This document shows, in pieces, positions 1-9,324 of a stretch of DNA of 37,415 nucleotides (positions are counted from its first letter, which is position 1; each line of letters starts with the position of its first letter). Source of the stretch: an uncultured Labrenzia sp. (GTDB lineage Bacteria > Pseudomonadota > Alphaproteobacteria > Rhizobiales > Stappiaceae); the NCBI GenBank assembly GCA_937911395.1, contig CALDSI010000076.1, positions 1-37,415 of the forward strand, in the 5' to 3' direction. The position numbers and the translations under genes were made by a program. Below the pieces are notes generated by a model, which saw only the letters and a program-made list of their open reading frames with translations, was not told the origin of the DNA and did not search any database.

Positions 1-2
1 AT

Positions 3-575
3 GGTTCTGTCTGGACCGATCCGGCGGATGTTAGAAGCATCAAGGACCTGACATGGCAGGCCTGGCTGACGGAAATGAACACCCACCGGACCTTGAAAGA
101 AAGCGTTGATTTGATGCGCTTCGGCAAGGCGGAAATCAATGCAAATCCGGACGGAATTGATCTCGGCGGTCCATTCCTGGAAAGCCTGATGGTGGCAGGC
201 CTTCTGACCAAGGACAGTCAGCTGGATCCGGCGTCCACCGGGTTTCAGGAAGGCGTAAAAATGTACCAGGCAATGCTGCACGCGACGCCCGCCTATATCA
301 GCCTGACAACGCCGGCAAACACGCGGCAGGATCAGATAGAGGCTGGCCGCCGCTGGCTGAGGCTCAACCTGGAAACGACACGTCTCGGATTGGCCCTTCA
401 CCCGGTGAGCCAGGCGCTGCAGGAGTTTGAAGAAATGGCCCCGCACCATGTAGAGGCGCACCGCCTGCTTGCCAAAACAGGAGAAACTGTTCAGATGCTT
501 GGAAGATTGGGATTCGGGCCGCAAACCGCCCGCACGCCGCGCTGGCCCCTTGAAACACGGATGATGAATGGATAA
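3..575 (+). CDS. Nitroreductase-family (Acg-like) protein, C-terminal part; 5' end outside window
   Basis: Frame is open from position 3 through the listed ATG (75) to the stop at 575, so the gene starts upstream. Residues such as GGPFLESLMVAGLL and the RRWLRLNLETTRLGLALHPVSQALQE block resemble Tat-exported nitroreductase-like proteins. Confidence 0.6.
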   Translation, partial: GSVWTDPADVRSIKDLTWQAWLTEMNTHRTLKESVDLMRFGKAEINANPDGIDLGGPFLESLMVAGLLTKDSQLDPASTGFQEGVKMYQAMLHATPAYISLTTPANTRQDQIEAGRRWLRLNLETTRLGLALHPVSQALQEFEEMAPHHVEAHRLLAKTGETVQMLGRLGFGPQTARTPRWPLETRMMNG

Positions 576-1020
576 CGCGTCCCGCCACACGCTGTTCAGT
601 TTTTTCAATGAGATCGGCATTATCGCCCAATTGAGCCGGGCTGCGATGGAAGCCCGGCTGCCGAAAGGCCTGACCCTGCCTCACTTCAGCGTGATCAATC
701 ACCTGATACGGGTTAGTGACGGTCAAACGCCGCTCGCCCTTGCCAAAGCATTTCAAGTCCCCAAGACGACAATGACCCACACACTGAGCGGCTTGCTGGA
801 TCACGGCTTGGTTGATATGCGCCCCAACCCAAAGGACGGCCGCAGCAAAACAGTCTGGCTGACCGAAGCCGGGCGTCAGTTCCGCGAAACGGCAATCCGC
901 TCGATTGACCCGGACATGTCTGCGATAAAATCGGCAATCCCGGAGGAAAAAATCGCACAAATACTTCCGGTTCTGGCCGAAGTCCGCGTTTTCATGGACG
1001 CGTATCGAGACGAGAATTGA
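568..1020 (+). CDS. MarR-family transcriptional regulator
   Basis: 150 aa winged-helix: LTLPHFSVINHLIR...PLALAKAFQVPKTTMTHTLSGLLDHGLVDMRPNPKDGRSKTVWLTEAGR. Overlaps the 3' end of the upstream gene by 8 nt. Confidence 0.9.
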   Translation: MDNASRHTLFSFFNEIGIIAQLSRAAMEARLPKGLTLPHFSVINHLIRVSDGQTPLALAKAFQVPKTTMTHTLSGLLDHGLVDMRPNPKDGRSKTVWLTEAGRQFRETAIRSIDPDMSAIKSAIPEEKIAQILPVLAEVRVFMDAYRDEN

Positions 1021-1200
1021 GGACCCTTTCGACCTGCAGAGCACGCGCGCGATTGACAAAAATACACTAACCAGTTTACCCATAATTCGGATCTGTACCA
1101 TTTGGCTCCGGTTTTGTTTGAAAACATGCCGGTTTCTTCCATATGATGCAGGAGCGGGCGAAGACCCGCCGTCGAAGACATTTCTGAGGGAGAGCGGAAC

Positions 1201-2256
1201 GTGACAGACGGCAATATCGTGGTTTCGAAACCGGCGGCGCCAAAGACATCTGCGAGGCCCGGACCGATGATCGACCCCTTTGGCCGCGCCGTTTCCTATC
1301 TGCGGGTATCCGTCACAGACCGCTGTGATTTCCGCTGTGTGTACTGCATGGCGGAAGACATGACCTTCCTGCCGAAGCGCGAGGTTCTCAGCCTTGAAGA
1401 GCTGGACCGCCTGTGCACGGCATTTATTGAAAAAGGTGTCCGCAAGTTGCGTCTTACAGGCGGTGAACCGCTGGTGCGCAAGAACATCATGAGCCTGATC
1501 CGCAGCCTTGGACGGCATTTGGATAGTGGCGCTCTGGAAGAGCTCACGCTTACCACCAATGGATCCCAGCTCGCCCGCTTTGCCCATGAGCTTTACGATT
1601 GCGGTGTCCGCCGGATCAACGTCTCCATCGATACGCTGGATCCGCAGAAATTCAAGACAGTCACACGCTGGGGCGATCTTGCCAAAGTCATGGACGGCAT
1701 CCGCGTCGCTAAGGAAGCCGGGCTTGCCATTAAGATCAACATGGTCGCGCTCAAACAAGTGAATGAGTATGAAATTGAGAGCATGATGACCTGGTGCCAT
1801 GAGCATGGGTATGATCTCACAATGATCGAAACCATGCCGCTTGGTGAGATCAACGAAGATCGCACCGATCAGTATCTCCCGCTCTCCACGGTACGCCAGC
1901 GCCTGTCCGAACACTTCACGCTGACGGACATCCCTTACAAGACCGGTGGTCCGGCGCGCTATGTCACGGTTGAGGAAACCGGTGGCCGCCTTGGTTTCAT
2001 AACGCCAATGACCCACAATTTCTGCGAAAGCTGCAACCGAGTCCGCGTGACCTGCACGGGCCAGCTGTACATGTGCCTTGGTCAGGATGACATGGCGGAC
2101 CTGCGTGCGCCTCTCAGGGCATCGGAAGGCAATGAACTGCTGAGTGACGCAATTGACGAGGCCATTGGCCGCAAGCCAAAGGGGCACGACTTTGTCATTG
2201 ACCGGGAGCGCAATCAGCCCGCGGTTTCCCGGCACATGAGCGTCACGGGCGGCTAA
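1201..2256 (+). CDS. moaA: GTP 3',8-cyclase MoaA (radical SAM)
   Basis: [18 protein letters not shown] (CxxxCxxC), [33 protein letters not shown] (second cluster), C-terminal GG. Confidence 0.97.
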   Translation: MTDGNIVVSKPAAPKTSARPGPMIDPFGRAVSYLRVSVTDRCDFRCVYCMAEDMTFLPKREVLSLEELDRLCTAFIEKGVRKLRLTGGEPLVRKNIMSLIRSLGRHLDSGALEELTLTTNGSQLARFAHELYDCGVRRINVSIDTLDPQKFKTVTRWGDLAKVMDGIRVAKEAGLAIKINMVALKQVNEYEIESMMTWCHEHGYDLTMIETMPLGEINEDRTDQYLPLSTVRQRLSEHFTLTDIPYKTGGPARYVTVEETGGRLGFITPMTHNFCESCNRVRVTCTGQLYMCLGQDDMADLRAPLRASEGNELLSDAIDEAIGRKPKGHDFVIDRERNQPAVSRHMSVTGG

Positions 2257-2363
2257 ACTCAGATCTCATTCGTTTCGGAAAGCCAGAAACGCCAAGCAGC
2301 ACAAAGCATGTTGCGCGGTAGTTTGACCGCATAGCGCCAGCAAACGCGCTGATGATTGATTGC

Positions 2364-3608
2364 TCACCGGTCTTCATATGGTGTGTCTTGCCGCTCGCCG
2401 AGGAAAACGGCAAGTACACACGCCAGTCCGAAAACGCCCCCGACAACCATGACCAGGATCATCGGCATCTCACCGCCACCGGCAATGTCGGCCGAGAACA
2501 TATAGGCGACGGCACTTGAGACCAACGCACCAGCGCCAACCTGAAGAAAACTGAGCATTCCAGACGCCGTTCCGGCAAGATCAGGGCGGATGCTCACAGC
2601 TCCGGAGATGGCGCTTGGAATGCCGAGGCCATTTCCCAGACCAATGAAAAACATCGGCAGGAAAAACAAGGGCCCGGTGAGGCTGTCCGTCAACGCCCCA
2701 ACGACAAGAAGCGCCACCCCAAAGGCACCCGTGATCACACCAAGTGCAATCATCTTGGCAATTCCAGCGCGAGCTGCAATCCGGCCGGTGATGAAGTTCC
2801 CGATGATATAGCCGATCGAGACCACCATCAGATACAGGCCGATTTCCGCAGGAGCCATATTGAACACACCGGCAGCCACAAACGGGGCGCCGCCGAGATA
2901 GGCAAAGTAAAGCCAGGCCATAAAGGTCGACGCTCCGCAGAACACCCAGAACATTTTCTCCTTGAACAAATCCGCGTAGCCTTGGCCGATCTGCTTCAGA
3001 CTGACCGCTTTTTTGTGCTGATTGGTCTCTGGAAGGAACAGCCAGGCGCAAATCGTAACGCCGATCCCAAAGATCAGCATCAACACAAAACCTCCACGCC
3101 ATCCGTAATGCACGTCGAGAAACCCGCCGATCGCGGGCCCGATAGTCGGTGCAACGGCCATGCCCATTGCAACATAACCGATCATGCTGGCTGCTTTATC
3201 GCGTCCGTAGACGTCCCGGACGATGGCACGGGCCAGAACGAGGCCGGCCCCGCCGCCGATCGCTTGAACAATCCGGGCAGCTATCAGGGCCTCAACTGTC
3301 GGCGCCATCAAACACAACACGCTGCCGATGACGAACAGCACCATTCCGGCAACAACAACGGGGCGCCTGCCAAACTGATCGGAGATCGGCCCCAATACAA
3401 TCTGCGCTCCAGCGATTGCGATGAAATAAAAGGCCAATGTGAGCTGAATCTCAGCTGCGGTGGCCGAGAATGCACTCATCATGCCGTCGACCGATGGCAG
3501 ATAGATATTCATCGCAAAGGGAGACAATGTCGAAATGCCCATAAGCATAACAACAAACGCGATCCGTTTGGGTTCCCGGGTTGTATGCGCAGTCAGATCT
3601 GAGGCCAT
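2364..3608 (-). CDS. MFS transporter, Bcr/CflA drug-resistance family
   Basis: 414 aa, about 12 hydrophobic segments; LGPISDQFGRRPVVVAGM and QAIGGGAGLVLARAIVRDVYGRDKAAS are Bcr/CflA-type motifs. Confidence 0.92.
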   Translation of the reverse strand: MASDLTAHTTREPKRIAFVVMLMGISTLSPFAMNIYLPSVDGMMSAFSATAAEIQLTLAFYFIAIAGAQIVLGPISDQFGRRPVVVAGMVLFVIGSVLCLMAPTVEALIAARIVQAIGGGAGLVLARAIVRDVYGRDKAASMIGYVAMGMAVAPTIGPAIGGFLDVHYGWRGGFVLMLIFGIGVTICAWLFLPETNQHKKAVSLKQIGQGYADLFKEKMFWVFCGASTFMAWLYFAYLGGAPFVAAGVFNMAPAEIGLYLMVVSIGYIIGNFITGRIAARAGIAKMIALGVITGAFGVALLVVGALTDSLTGPLFFLPMFFIGLGNGLGIPSAISGAVSIRPDLAGTASGMLSFLQVGAGALVSSAVAYMFSADIAGGGEMPMILVMVVGGVFGLACVLAVFLGERQDTPYEDR

Positions 3609-3709
3609 TTGAAATTGTTCTTTTCGCTGAAGGCAGACCTTAGAAAGGCGCGCTCAAAAAATCAATCTTATTAATTGAAAGCAGAACGAACTATCGCCAT
3701 AGTTGCACA

Positions 3710-4588
3710 TCACCTTGTACCCGCTACGCCAGCTTTTCGTTCCCGGAAGAAACTATAGGTGCCGGATGCGATGACGATCGCAATACCGACTAAAGTGATT
3801 CCATCCGGAACATCGCCCCACACAAGGTAGCCCAGCAAAATTGCCCAGACGACAATGGTGTACCGGAAGGGCGCAACAACGGCTATGTGCCCGAGCCGCA
3901 TTGCCAGAATAATAAAGACGTACCCGGCCAAAACAAAAACAGCCGCCCCCCCGAGATAGCCGTATTCCACCAAAGACAGATCCGTCCAGCCGGATTGCAC
4001 AGTCAGAAAGGTACCAAGCAGTGTCACGGCAATAAAACTTACCAAAGCAACACCGAGAGTCGGGACATCCTTGGGCAACTGACGGGTTGCAAGATCCCGC
4101 AGCGCCATGCAGCCAACACCTGCCAGTGCCAGAAGCGAGAACGCATTGAAGCCCTCCAAACCCGGCCGGATGATCAACAAAACGCCGATCAGACCAACCA
4201 GGATCGCGCTCCATCGCCGCCACCCAACCGCGTCTTTCAGGAAAACCGCTGCCGCCGCTGTCACCATGAGCGGTAACACCTGAAGAATCGCAGTCGCATT
4301 GGCGATCGGCAACTGGAAGAGCGCCGTCAAATAGAGGATGGTGGCTGCAGTCTCTGCGAGTGCCCGAACCAGAACCGCTGGATGCGCCAATACACGCGCA
4401 TTGTGAAACAGCCCGGTCACGGCACCGGCAACGCCCAGCGCGGCGATGCAGATCAAACCACGCACCAAAATGATTTGTCCGAGCGGCACCGCATCAGAAG
4501 CCATCTTGACCAGCGTATCGTTCAAGATGAAGCCGGCCATGGCGATCAGCATTGCAGCGATCGCCCGGCTGTTGCTCTGATGGTCCAT
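3710..4588 (-). CDS. DMT-family (EamA) transporter
   Basis: 292 aa with about 10 hydrophobic helices in two EamA-like halves (VLPLMVTAAAAVFLKDAVGWRRWSAILVGLIGVLLIIRPG). Confidence 0.88.
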   Translation of the reverse strand: MDHQSNSRAIAAMLIAMAGFILNDTLVKMASDAVPLGQIILVRGLICIAALGVAGAVTGLFHNARVLAHPAVLVRALAETAATILYLTALFQLPIANATAILQVLPLMVTAAAAVFLKDAVGWRRWSAILVGLIGVLLIIRPGLEGFNAFSLLALAGVGCMALRDLATRQLPKDVPTLGVALVSFIAVTLLGTFLTVQSGWTDLSLVEYGYLGGAAVFVLAGYVFIILAMRLGHIAVVAPFRYTIVVWAILLGYLVWGDVPDGITLVGIAIVIASGTYSFFRERKAGVAGTR

Positions 4589-4610
4589 GAAAATGCCTTT
4601 AAAAGAAATT

Positions 4611-4635
4611 CGGGCAGGAACATCGCCCCTGCCCG
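4611..4635 (-). terminator. Putative Rho-independent terminator of the mrp/apbC gene
   Basis: CGGGCAGG-(9 nt)-CCTGCCCG, 8-bp perfect stem; read on the minus strand it is followed by AATTTCTTTT. Lies just past the mrp stop codon. Confidence 0.6.
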
Positions 4636-4658
4636 ATCCAAACTAAACTATGCGCTGA

Positions 4659-5807
4659 CTATTCAAAAACAATCGCGGGAGCTGCGCGATCTGCGCCGTC
4701 TGTCCCGCCTTCGATGCCGGCCATCACTTTGCCCGCGATCTCTTTGTAGATTTGTGCAGACTGGCCTTCCGGATCAGACACAACGATTGGCGTTCCCGCA
4801 TCGGATGTCTCCCGGATTTTCATCGCCAGCGGCACCTCTCCGAGGAACGGTACGCCCAAACGCTCAGCATCGGCGCGTGCGCCCCCGTGGCCGAAGATAT
4901 CCTGACGGCTGCCGCAATCCGGACACAGGAAGTAGCTCATGTTTTCAACAATGCCGAGAACAGGCACGTCGACCTTCTTGAACATGGCGAGCCCTTTGCG
5001 GGCATCAATCAGGGCAAGATCCTGTGGAGTAGAGACAATGACAGCCCCCGCGAGCGGCACCTGCTGAGCCATTGTGAGCTGAGCATCGCCGGTTCCAGGA
5101 GGCATATCGACCACGAGAACATCTAGCTCACCCCAAGCTACTTCGCGCAGCATCTGGGTGAGCGCGGAGATCACCATCGGCCCGCGCCAGATCATCGGGG
5201 TTTCTTCTTCCACCATGAAGCCCATGGACATCACCTTGATGCCATAGCCTTCGAGCGGCTTGAGCATGCGACCGGACAAGGCTTCCGGACGTCCGGAGAC
5301 GTTGAAAAGCCGAGGCACGGACGGCCCATAGATGTCGGCATCAAGAACACCAACTTTCAAACCGTTTGCTGCCATGCCCAGCGCGAGGTTTGCAGTCGTG
5401 GTTGATTTGCCAACACCACCCTTTCCGGACGCGACAGCAACAATGTGCTTGATCCCCGGAACACCCGGTTTGGCAGCCGCCTGCTCTTCTTGCGGGGGTT
5501 TCGGCGCCCGCGGTGCGGGCGCAGGCTGCGGCGGACGAGGCGGGGCACTTCCGGGAGCGCGCTCTGCGGTCAGGGCAACCATGGCGTTTTCAACACCCTC
5601 AACTTCCTTAACGACTTTCTCAGCCGCCTGACGTAATGGCTCCAGTTCCTGAGCCCGCGCAGCCGGGACGGTAATCGAAAAAGCCACACGGCCATCGGAC
5701 ACAAAGACGTCTGAAACCAGTCCAAGCGAGACGATATCTCCCTCAAGGTCGGGCCCTTTTATCTGGCGCAACCGGTCGATCACGGCATTTTTTATGGTTT
5801 CATTCAT
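4659..5807 (-). CDS. apbC: Mrp/NBP35 (ApbC) family iron-sulfur carrier P-loop ATPase
   Basis: N-terminal MIP18/DUF59-like domain, VASGKGGVGKSTTTANLALG Walker A, ...VENMSYFLCPDCGSRQDIFGHGG (CxxC). Confidence 0.95.
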   Translation of the reverse strand: MNETIKNAVIDRLRQIKGPDLEGDIVSLGLVSDVFVSDGRVAFSITVPAARAQELEPLRQAAEKVVKEVEGVENAMVALTAERAPGSAPPRPPQPAPAPRAPKPPQEEQAAAKPGVPGIKHIVAVASGKGGVGKSTTTANLALGMAANGLKVGVLDADIYGPSVPRLFNVSGRPEALSGRMLKPLEGYGIKVMSMGFMVEEETPMIWRGPMVISALTQMLREVAWGELDVLVVDMPPGTGDAQLTMAQQVPLAGAVIVSTPQDLALIDARKGLAMFKKVDVPVLGIVENMSYFLCPDCGSRQDIFGHGGARADAERLGVPFLGEVPLAMKIRETSDAGTPIVVSDPEGQSAQIYKEIAGKVMAGIEGGTDGADRAAPAIVFE

Positions 5808-5870
5808 CTATACGTCCTGTCGGTCTCAGGTGATCGCAGCGCTCCCCCGCTGATGTGCCACATCGGCCCA

Positions 5871-5911
5871 AAATCACCTTATTGAATGATCTTCACCCTT
5901 TGAGGTGATTT
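5871..5911. promoter_or_regulatory. 9-bp inverted repeat AAATCACCT-N23-AGGTGATTT upstream of mrp/apbC
   Basis: Perfect arms at 5871-5879 and 5903-5911 in the mrp/SDR divergent intergenic region. Confidence 0.35.
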
Positions 5912-5964
5912 CCTCCTGTTTCTTAGGGTTGATGATTGCGCGTTACAAGGTGTGTTAAGCGCTC

Positions 5965-5998
5965 AACATTGTCACCCTTGCGCAGAGAGGACAATGTT
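5965..5998. promoter_or_regulatory. 8-bp inverted repeat AACATTGT-N18-ACAATGTT upstream of the SDR gene
   Basis: Perfect arms at 5965-5972 and 5991-5998; the sequences after the arms also share ACCCTTG. Confidence 0.35.
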
Positions 5999-6072
5999 AC
6001 CCTTGACCCTCGCCCAGGCAGTCCGGATAGTTTCAGGATCTACGCCTGAACAACCACCTTTCGAGAAAACAT

Positions 6073-6753
6073 ATGACCACCTGTCTGATTACCGCCATCA
6101 ATCGCGGAATTGGCCGCGAACTTGTCGCCGCCGCTCTGGCCAAGGGCTGGACTGTGTATGGGTCCGTGAGGTCAGCGGAGGCCGCCCGCGAAGTCACTGA
6201 AGCCTTTGACGGCAAAGTCTCGCCTCTCGTGTTTGACGTCACCGATCACAAGGCCGTGGAAGCAGCTGCCGAGGCGCTTGATGCCCCAATTGATGTCCTG
6301 ATCAACAATGCGGGCATAATCGGACCCGACCGGCAAAGTCCTCTCGATATGGACTATGCCGGCTTTCACGAAACGCTGGCAATCAACACCCTTGGGCCCC
6401 TTGCTGTCAGCCAGTCCTTCCTGGCCCACATCTTGAAAGACAGACCCGGCACAATCATCACGGTCTCCAGCCAAATGTCCTGGATGGGCTATCGCAAGTC
6501 CGACCGCATCGCCTATCGGGCGTCCAAAGCGGCTGTGAACAAGGTGATGCAAGGTTTGGCAACAGAGCTCGAGGACGAAGGGGTTCCGGTCGCCTTGATC
6601 GATCCGGGCTGGGTCCGCACCGACATGGGGGGACCGGAGGCTGATAACTGCCCCGCCGATGTCGCTACTGGCATCCTGACGCTGAGCGAAACCCTAACAT
6701 TGAGAGACACCGGCAAGTTCTTCAAATGGAGCGGCGAAGAACGGCCCTTCTAA
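6073..6753 (+). CDS. Short-chain dehydrogenase/reductase (SDR) family oxidoreductase
   Basis: ITAINRGIGRELV (TGxxxGIG-like), INNAGIIG, YRASKAAVNK (YxxxK). Confidence 0.93.
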   Translation: MTTCLITAINRGIGRELVAAALAKGWTVYGSVRSAEAAREVTEAFDGKVSPLVFDVTDHKAVEAAAEALDAPIDVLINNAGIIGPDRQSPLDMDYAGFHETLAINTLGPLAVSQSFLAHILKDRPGTIITVSSQMSWMGYRKSDRIAYRASKAAVNKVMQGLATELEDEGVPVALIDPGWVRTDMGGPEADNCPADVATGILTLSETLTLRDTGKFFKWSGEERPF

Positions 6754-6790
6754 AAACGAGCAATCCACCAACCAAATCGCGGATCATTCG

Positions 6791-7381
6791 ATGCCCTGGC
6801 CTCTACCCCTTACCTTGACCGGTACACATGCCTCACTCGTTCCTCTCAGCTTTGAGCACGCGGGCGATCTTTCAGAAGCCTCGGCTGAAGGTGATCTATG
6901 GAAGGCTTGGTATACGAGTATTCCGAAGCCTGAAGACGTCCGGGCAGAAATCGAGCGGCGACTGGGATTGCAAGACGCCGGCTCGATGTTGCCCTTTGCG
7001 GTTCTCACACCGGATGGCAAGGCGGTCGGGATGACCACTTACATGAACATCGACCCTGTTCACGAACGGGTCGAGATTGGCTCCACCTGGTATCGCAAGT
7101 CTGTTCAAAGAACCAGCCTCAACACAGAGTGCAAGCTGATGCTGCTCACGCATGCCTTTGAAGAGCTGAATTGTATAGCGGTGGAGTTTCGCACACACTT
7201 CCTGAACCGGCAGAGCCGGACAGCCATCGAGCGGCTTGGTGCACGGCTTGATGGCATCTTGCGGTCCCACCAAAGATCCGCAGATGGTGCATTGAGGGAT
7301 ACGGCGGTCTATTCGATTCTTCCACACGAATGGCCAGCGGTTAAAAACGGCCTAATGTTCAAGCTGTCGAGAAACATCTGA
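6791..7381 (+). CDS. GNAT-family N-acetyltransferase (RimJ/RimL type)
   Basis: LTGTHASLVPLSFEHAGDL...VGMTTYMNIDPVHERVEIGSTWYRKSVQRTSLNTECKLMLLTHAFEELNCIAVEFRTHFLNRQSRTAIERLGA. Confidence 0.92.
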   Translation: MPWPLPLTLTGTHASLVPLSFEHAGDLSEASAEGDLWKAWYTSIPKPEDVRAEIERRLGLQDAGSMLPFAVLTPDGKAVGMTTYMNIDPVHERVEIGSTWYRKSVQRTSLNTECKLMLLTHAFEELNCIAVEFRTHFLNRQSRTAIERLGARLDGILRSHQRSADGALRDTAVYSILPHEWPAVKNGLMFKLSRNI

Positions 7382-7477
7382 GCCGCTTGCACACAAGAAG
7401 ATCAGCCAATGTATTTGTGCACAGGTTTCTTAATGCTGATCTTTTGAACCAGCAGCACCGGAATCAGCAGACCAAAG

Positions 7478-7510
7478 AGAGGACCTGTCGAAAACCGGTC
7501 CTCTTCTTCC
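7478..7510 (+). terminator. Possible terminator or leader hairpin between the GNAT and BLUF genes
   Basis: AGAGGACC (7478-7485) / GGTCCTCT (7497-7504), 8-bp stem, followed by TCTTCC; only a partly T-rich tail. Confidence 0.35.
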
Positions 7511-7589
7511 AATTTGATTCAAATTTTAAGCAAATGTGAGGAATTGAAGCGCAGGCTGGTCTCATCGGGGATTGGATGGGACACGAGCA

Positions 7590-8048
7590 ATGGAACTCTA
7601 CCGGGCCTGCTACCGCAGCAAGATCAAATGGGACAACATGCGCTTGCCCCTGCCGGATGAAATCGACAAGACCTTGCTGCGTATACGGCGTATCAACCGT
7701 CGCGCAGGTGTTACCGGGGCTTTGCTGCTTGTCGATCAGCACATCATTCAGGTCCTGGAAGGCTACACCGGACCGGTGCTCGACACCGTGTACTGTGTCA
7801 TGAACGATCCGCGCCTCCACGACATTGAAGGCATCATTCACGAGCCGGCCGATTACCGCATGTTTCCAAACTCACTGATGTTCTTCCGCGATCTGACGGA
7901 TGGCATTGCGGCATCCCGGCACGAAGAACTCAGACCACTCCTTGATCATCCGGGCGAAGTCAGCCGCGATGAGGCCTATCTGGCGCTCAGCCACTTTGCC
8001 AAGGAGCTGCGCGAAGGCCGGATGACCAACGACATGTTGATGATCTGA
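7590..8048 (+). CDS. BLUF-domain (blue-light sensing, FAD) protein
   Basis: CYRSK (Tyr), RRINRRAGVTGALLLVDQHIIQVLEG (Asn and Gln of the BLUF flavin site), NDPRLHDIEGI, NSLMFF (Met). ATG at 7590 (MELYRACYRS) preferred over the upstream TTG at 7572. Confidence 0.88.
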   Translation: MELYRACYRSKIKWDNMRLPLPDEIDKTLLRIRRINRRAGVTGALLLVDQHIIQVLEGYTGPVLDTVYCVMNDPRLHDIEGIIHEPADYRMFPNSLMFFRDLTDGIAASRHEELRPLLDHPGEVSRDEAYLALSHFAKELREGRMTNDMLMI

Positions 8049-8154
8049 GCTCCTACCTGATCTCCAAAGAGAACGGTTTGCGGCTGAACTGATCTGGCCA
8101 TCTCCGCTCCGTGCGGATTAGGGTGTGGTTCCCTTTTCCTAGAATCATATTTTC

Positions 8155-9324
8155 ATGTCCGCCGCACGCCCGTCCTTCCAGTCCTTTTCTGCCGGACTGC
8201 TCGCCGCAATCGTTGGCTTTGCCAGTTCCTTTGCAATCGTTATCCAGGGGCTGAATGCCACCGGGGCTTCGCCCGCTGAGGCAACCAGCGGCCTGATGGC
8301 TCTGTCCATCTCAATGGGCCTTTGCGCTGTCGTTGCATCGCTTTGGACAAAGATACCTGTCAGCATTGCTTGGTCGACGCCCGGTGCAGCCTTGCTTGCA
8401 TCCGCCGGCGTAGTCGAGGGCGGCTTTGCGGCTGCAGTTGGTGCCTTTCTTGTTTGCGCAGTCCTGATCATTTTAGCGGGCCTGATCCGTCCTTTTGGGC
8501 GCGCCGTTGCAGCGATCCCTAGTCCGCTTGCGAATGCCATGCTGGCGGGCGTCCTCTTCGGCCTGTGTCTTGCCCCTGTGCGGGCGGTTGGCGAAATGCC
8601 TGTCTATGCATTGGCGGTGATCCTGACCTGGGCTGTTGCTGTCCGTTTCGCTAGGCTCTACGCCGTCCCGCTGGCCATGGTCGTTACCTTCGGCATTGCG
8701 TTTTTGACCGGCGGTTCGCTTGATCTTGGAGAAACGCCTCTTATCAGCCAGCCGCTTGTTATCCTACCCGTGTTCACTCTCGAGGCACTGGTCAGCATCG
8801 CGCTGCCGCTTTTCATCGTGACGATGGCGTCTCAAAACATTCCGGGTATCGCCGTTTTGAAAGCCTACGGCTACCATCCCAACAGCAGCTCACTGTTTAC
8901 GCTGTCCGGTGTCTTCAGCTTGGTGTCGGCACCGTTTGGCGGGCACGCCGTAAACCTTGCCGCAATCACGGCCGCCATGTGCGCCGGTGAAGATGCGCAC
9001 AAGGATCCAGCCGCCCGCTATTGGGCTGCCGTGTTTGCCGGTGTAATTTACATCCTGTTCGGTCTCTTCGCCGGTCTGGTCATGGCTTTCGTGTCTGCAA
9101 CACCTGGCATATTGATTGAAGCCGTAGCAGGTCTTGCTTTGCTTGGCGCGCTTGCGTTTTCAATCGGCGAAGCGACCAAAGAGGCCGAAACGCGAGACAG
9201 CGCGATCATCACCTTTGCAATCACGGCCTCCGGTGTCAGCTTCTTCGGGGTATCCGGCGCCTTTTGGGGACTTCTTGCAGGGGGAGCGTTCATGGCACTG
9301 ATGCACTTCCGAAAACAGACTTAA
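8155..9324 (+). CDS. benE: Benzoate/H(+) symporter BenE family transporter
   Basis: 389 aa polytopic protein; SASRPSFQ...GLMALSISMGLCAVVASLWTKIPVSIAWSTPGAALLA and FGGHAVNLAAITAAMCAGEDAHKDPAARYWAAVFAGV are BenE signatures. Substrate unproven. Confidence 0.92.
   Translation: MSAARPSFQSFSAGLLAAIVGFASSFAIVIQGLNATGASPAEATSGLMALSISMGLCAVVASLWTKIPVSIAWSTPGAALLASAGVVEGGFAAAVGAFLVCAVLIILAGLIRPFGRAVAAIPSPLANAMLAGVLFGLCLAPVRAVGEMPVYALAVILTWAVAVRFARLYAVPLAMVVTFGIAFLTGGSLDLGETPLISQPLVILPVFTLEALVSIALPLFIVTMASQNIPGIAVLKAYGYHPNSSSLFTLSGVFSLVSAPFGGHAVNLAAITAAMCAGEDAHKDPAARYWAAVFAGVIYILFGLFAGLVMAFVSATPGILIEAVAGLALLGALAFSIGEATKEAETRDSAIITFAITASGVSFFGVSGAFWGLLAGGAFMALMHFRKQT

Noticed and set aside
364-2235. 623-aa minus-strand ORF opposite the nitroreductase, MarR and moaA genes
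   Set aside because: No recognisable domains; fully antisense to three well-supported genes; long stop-free antisense frames are common in GC-rich genomes.
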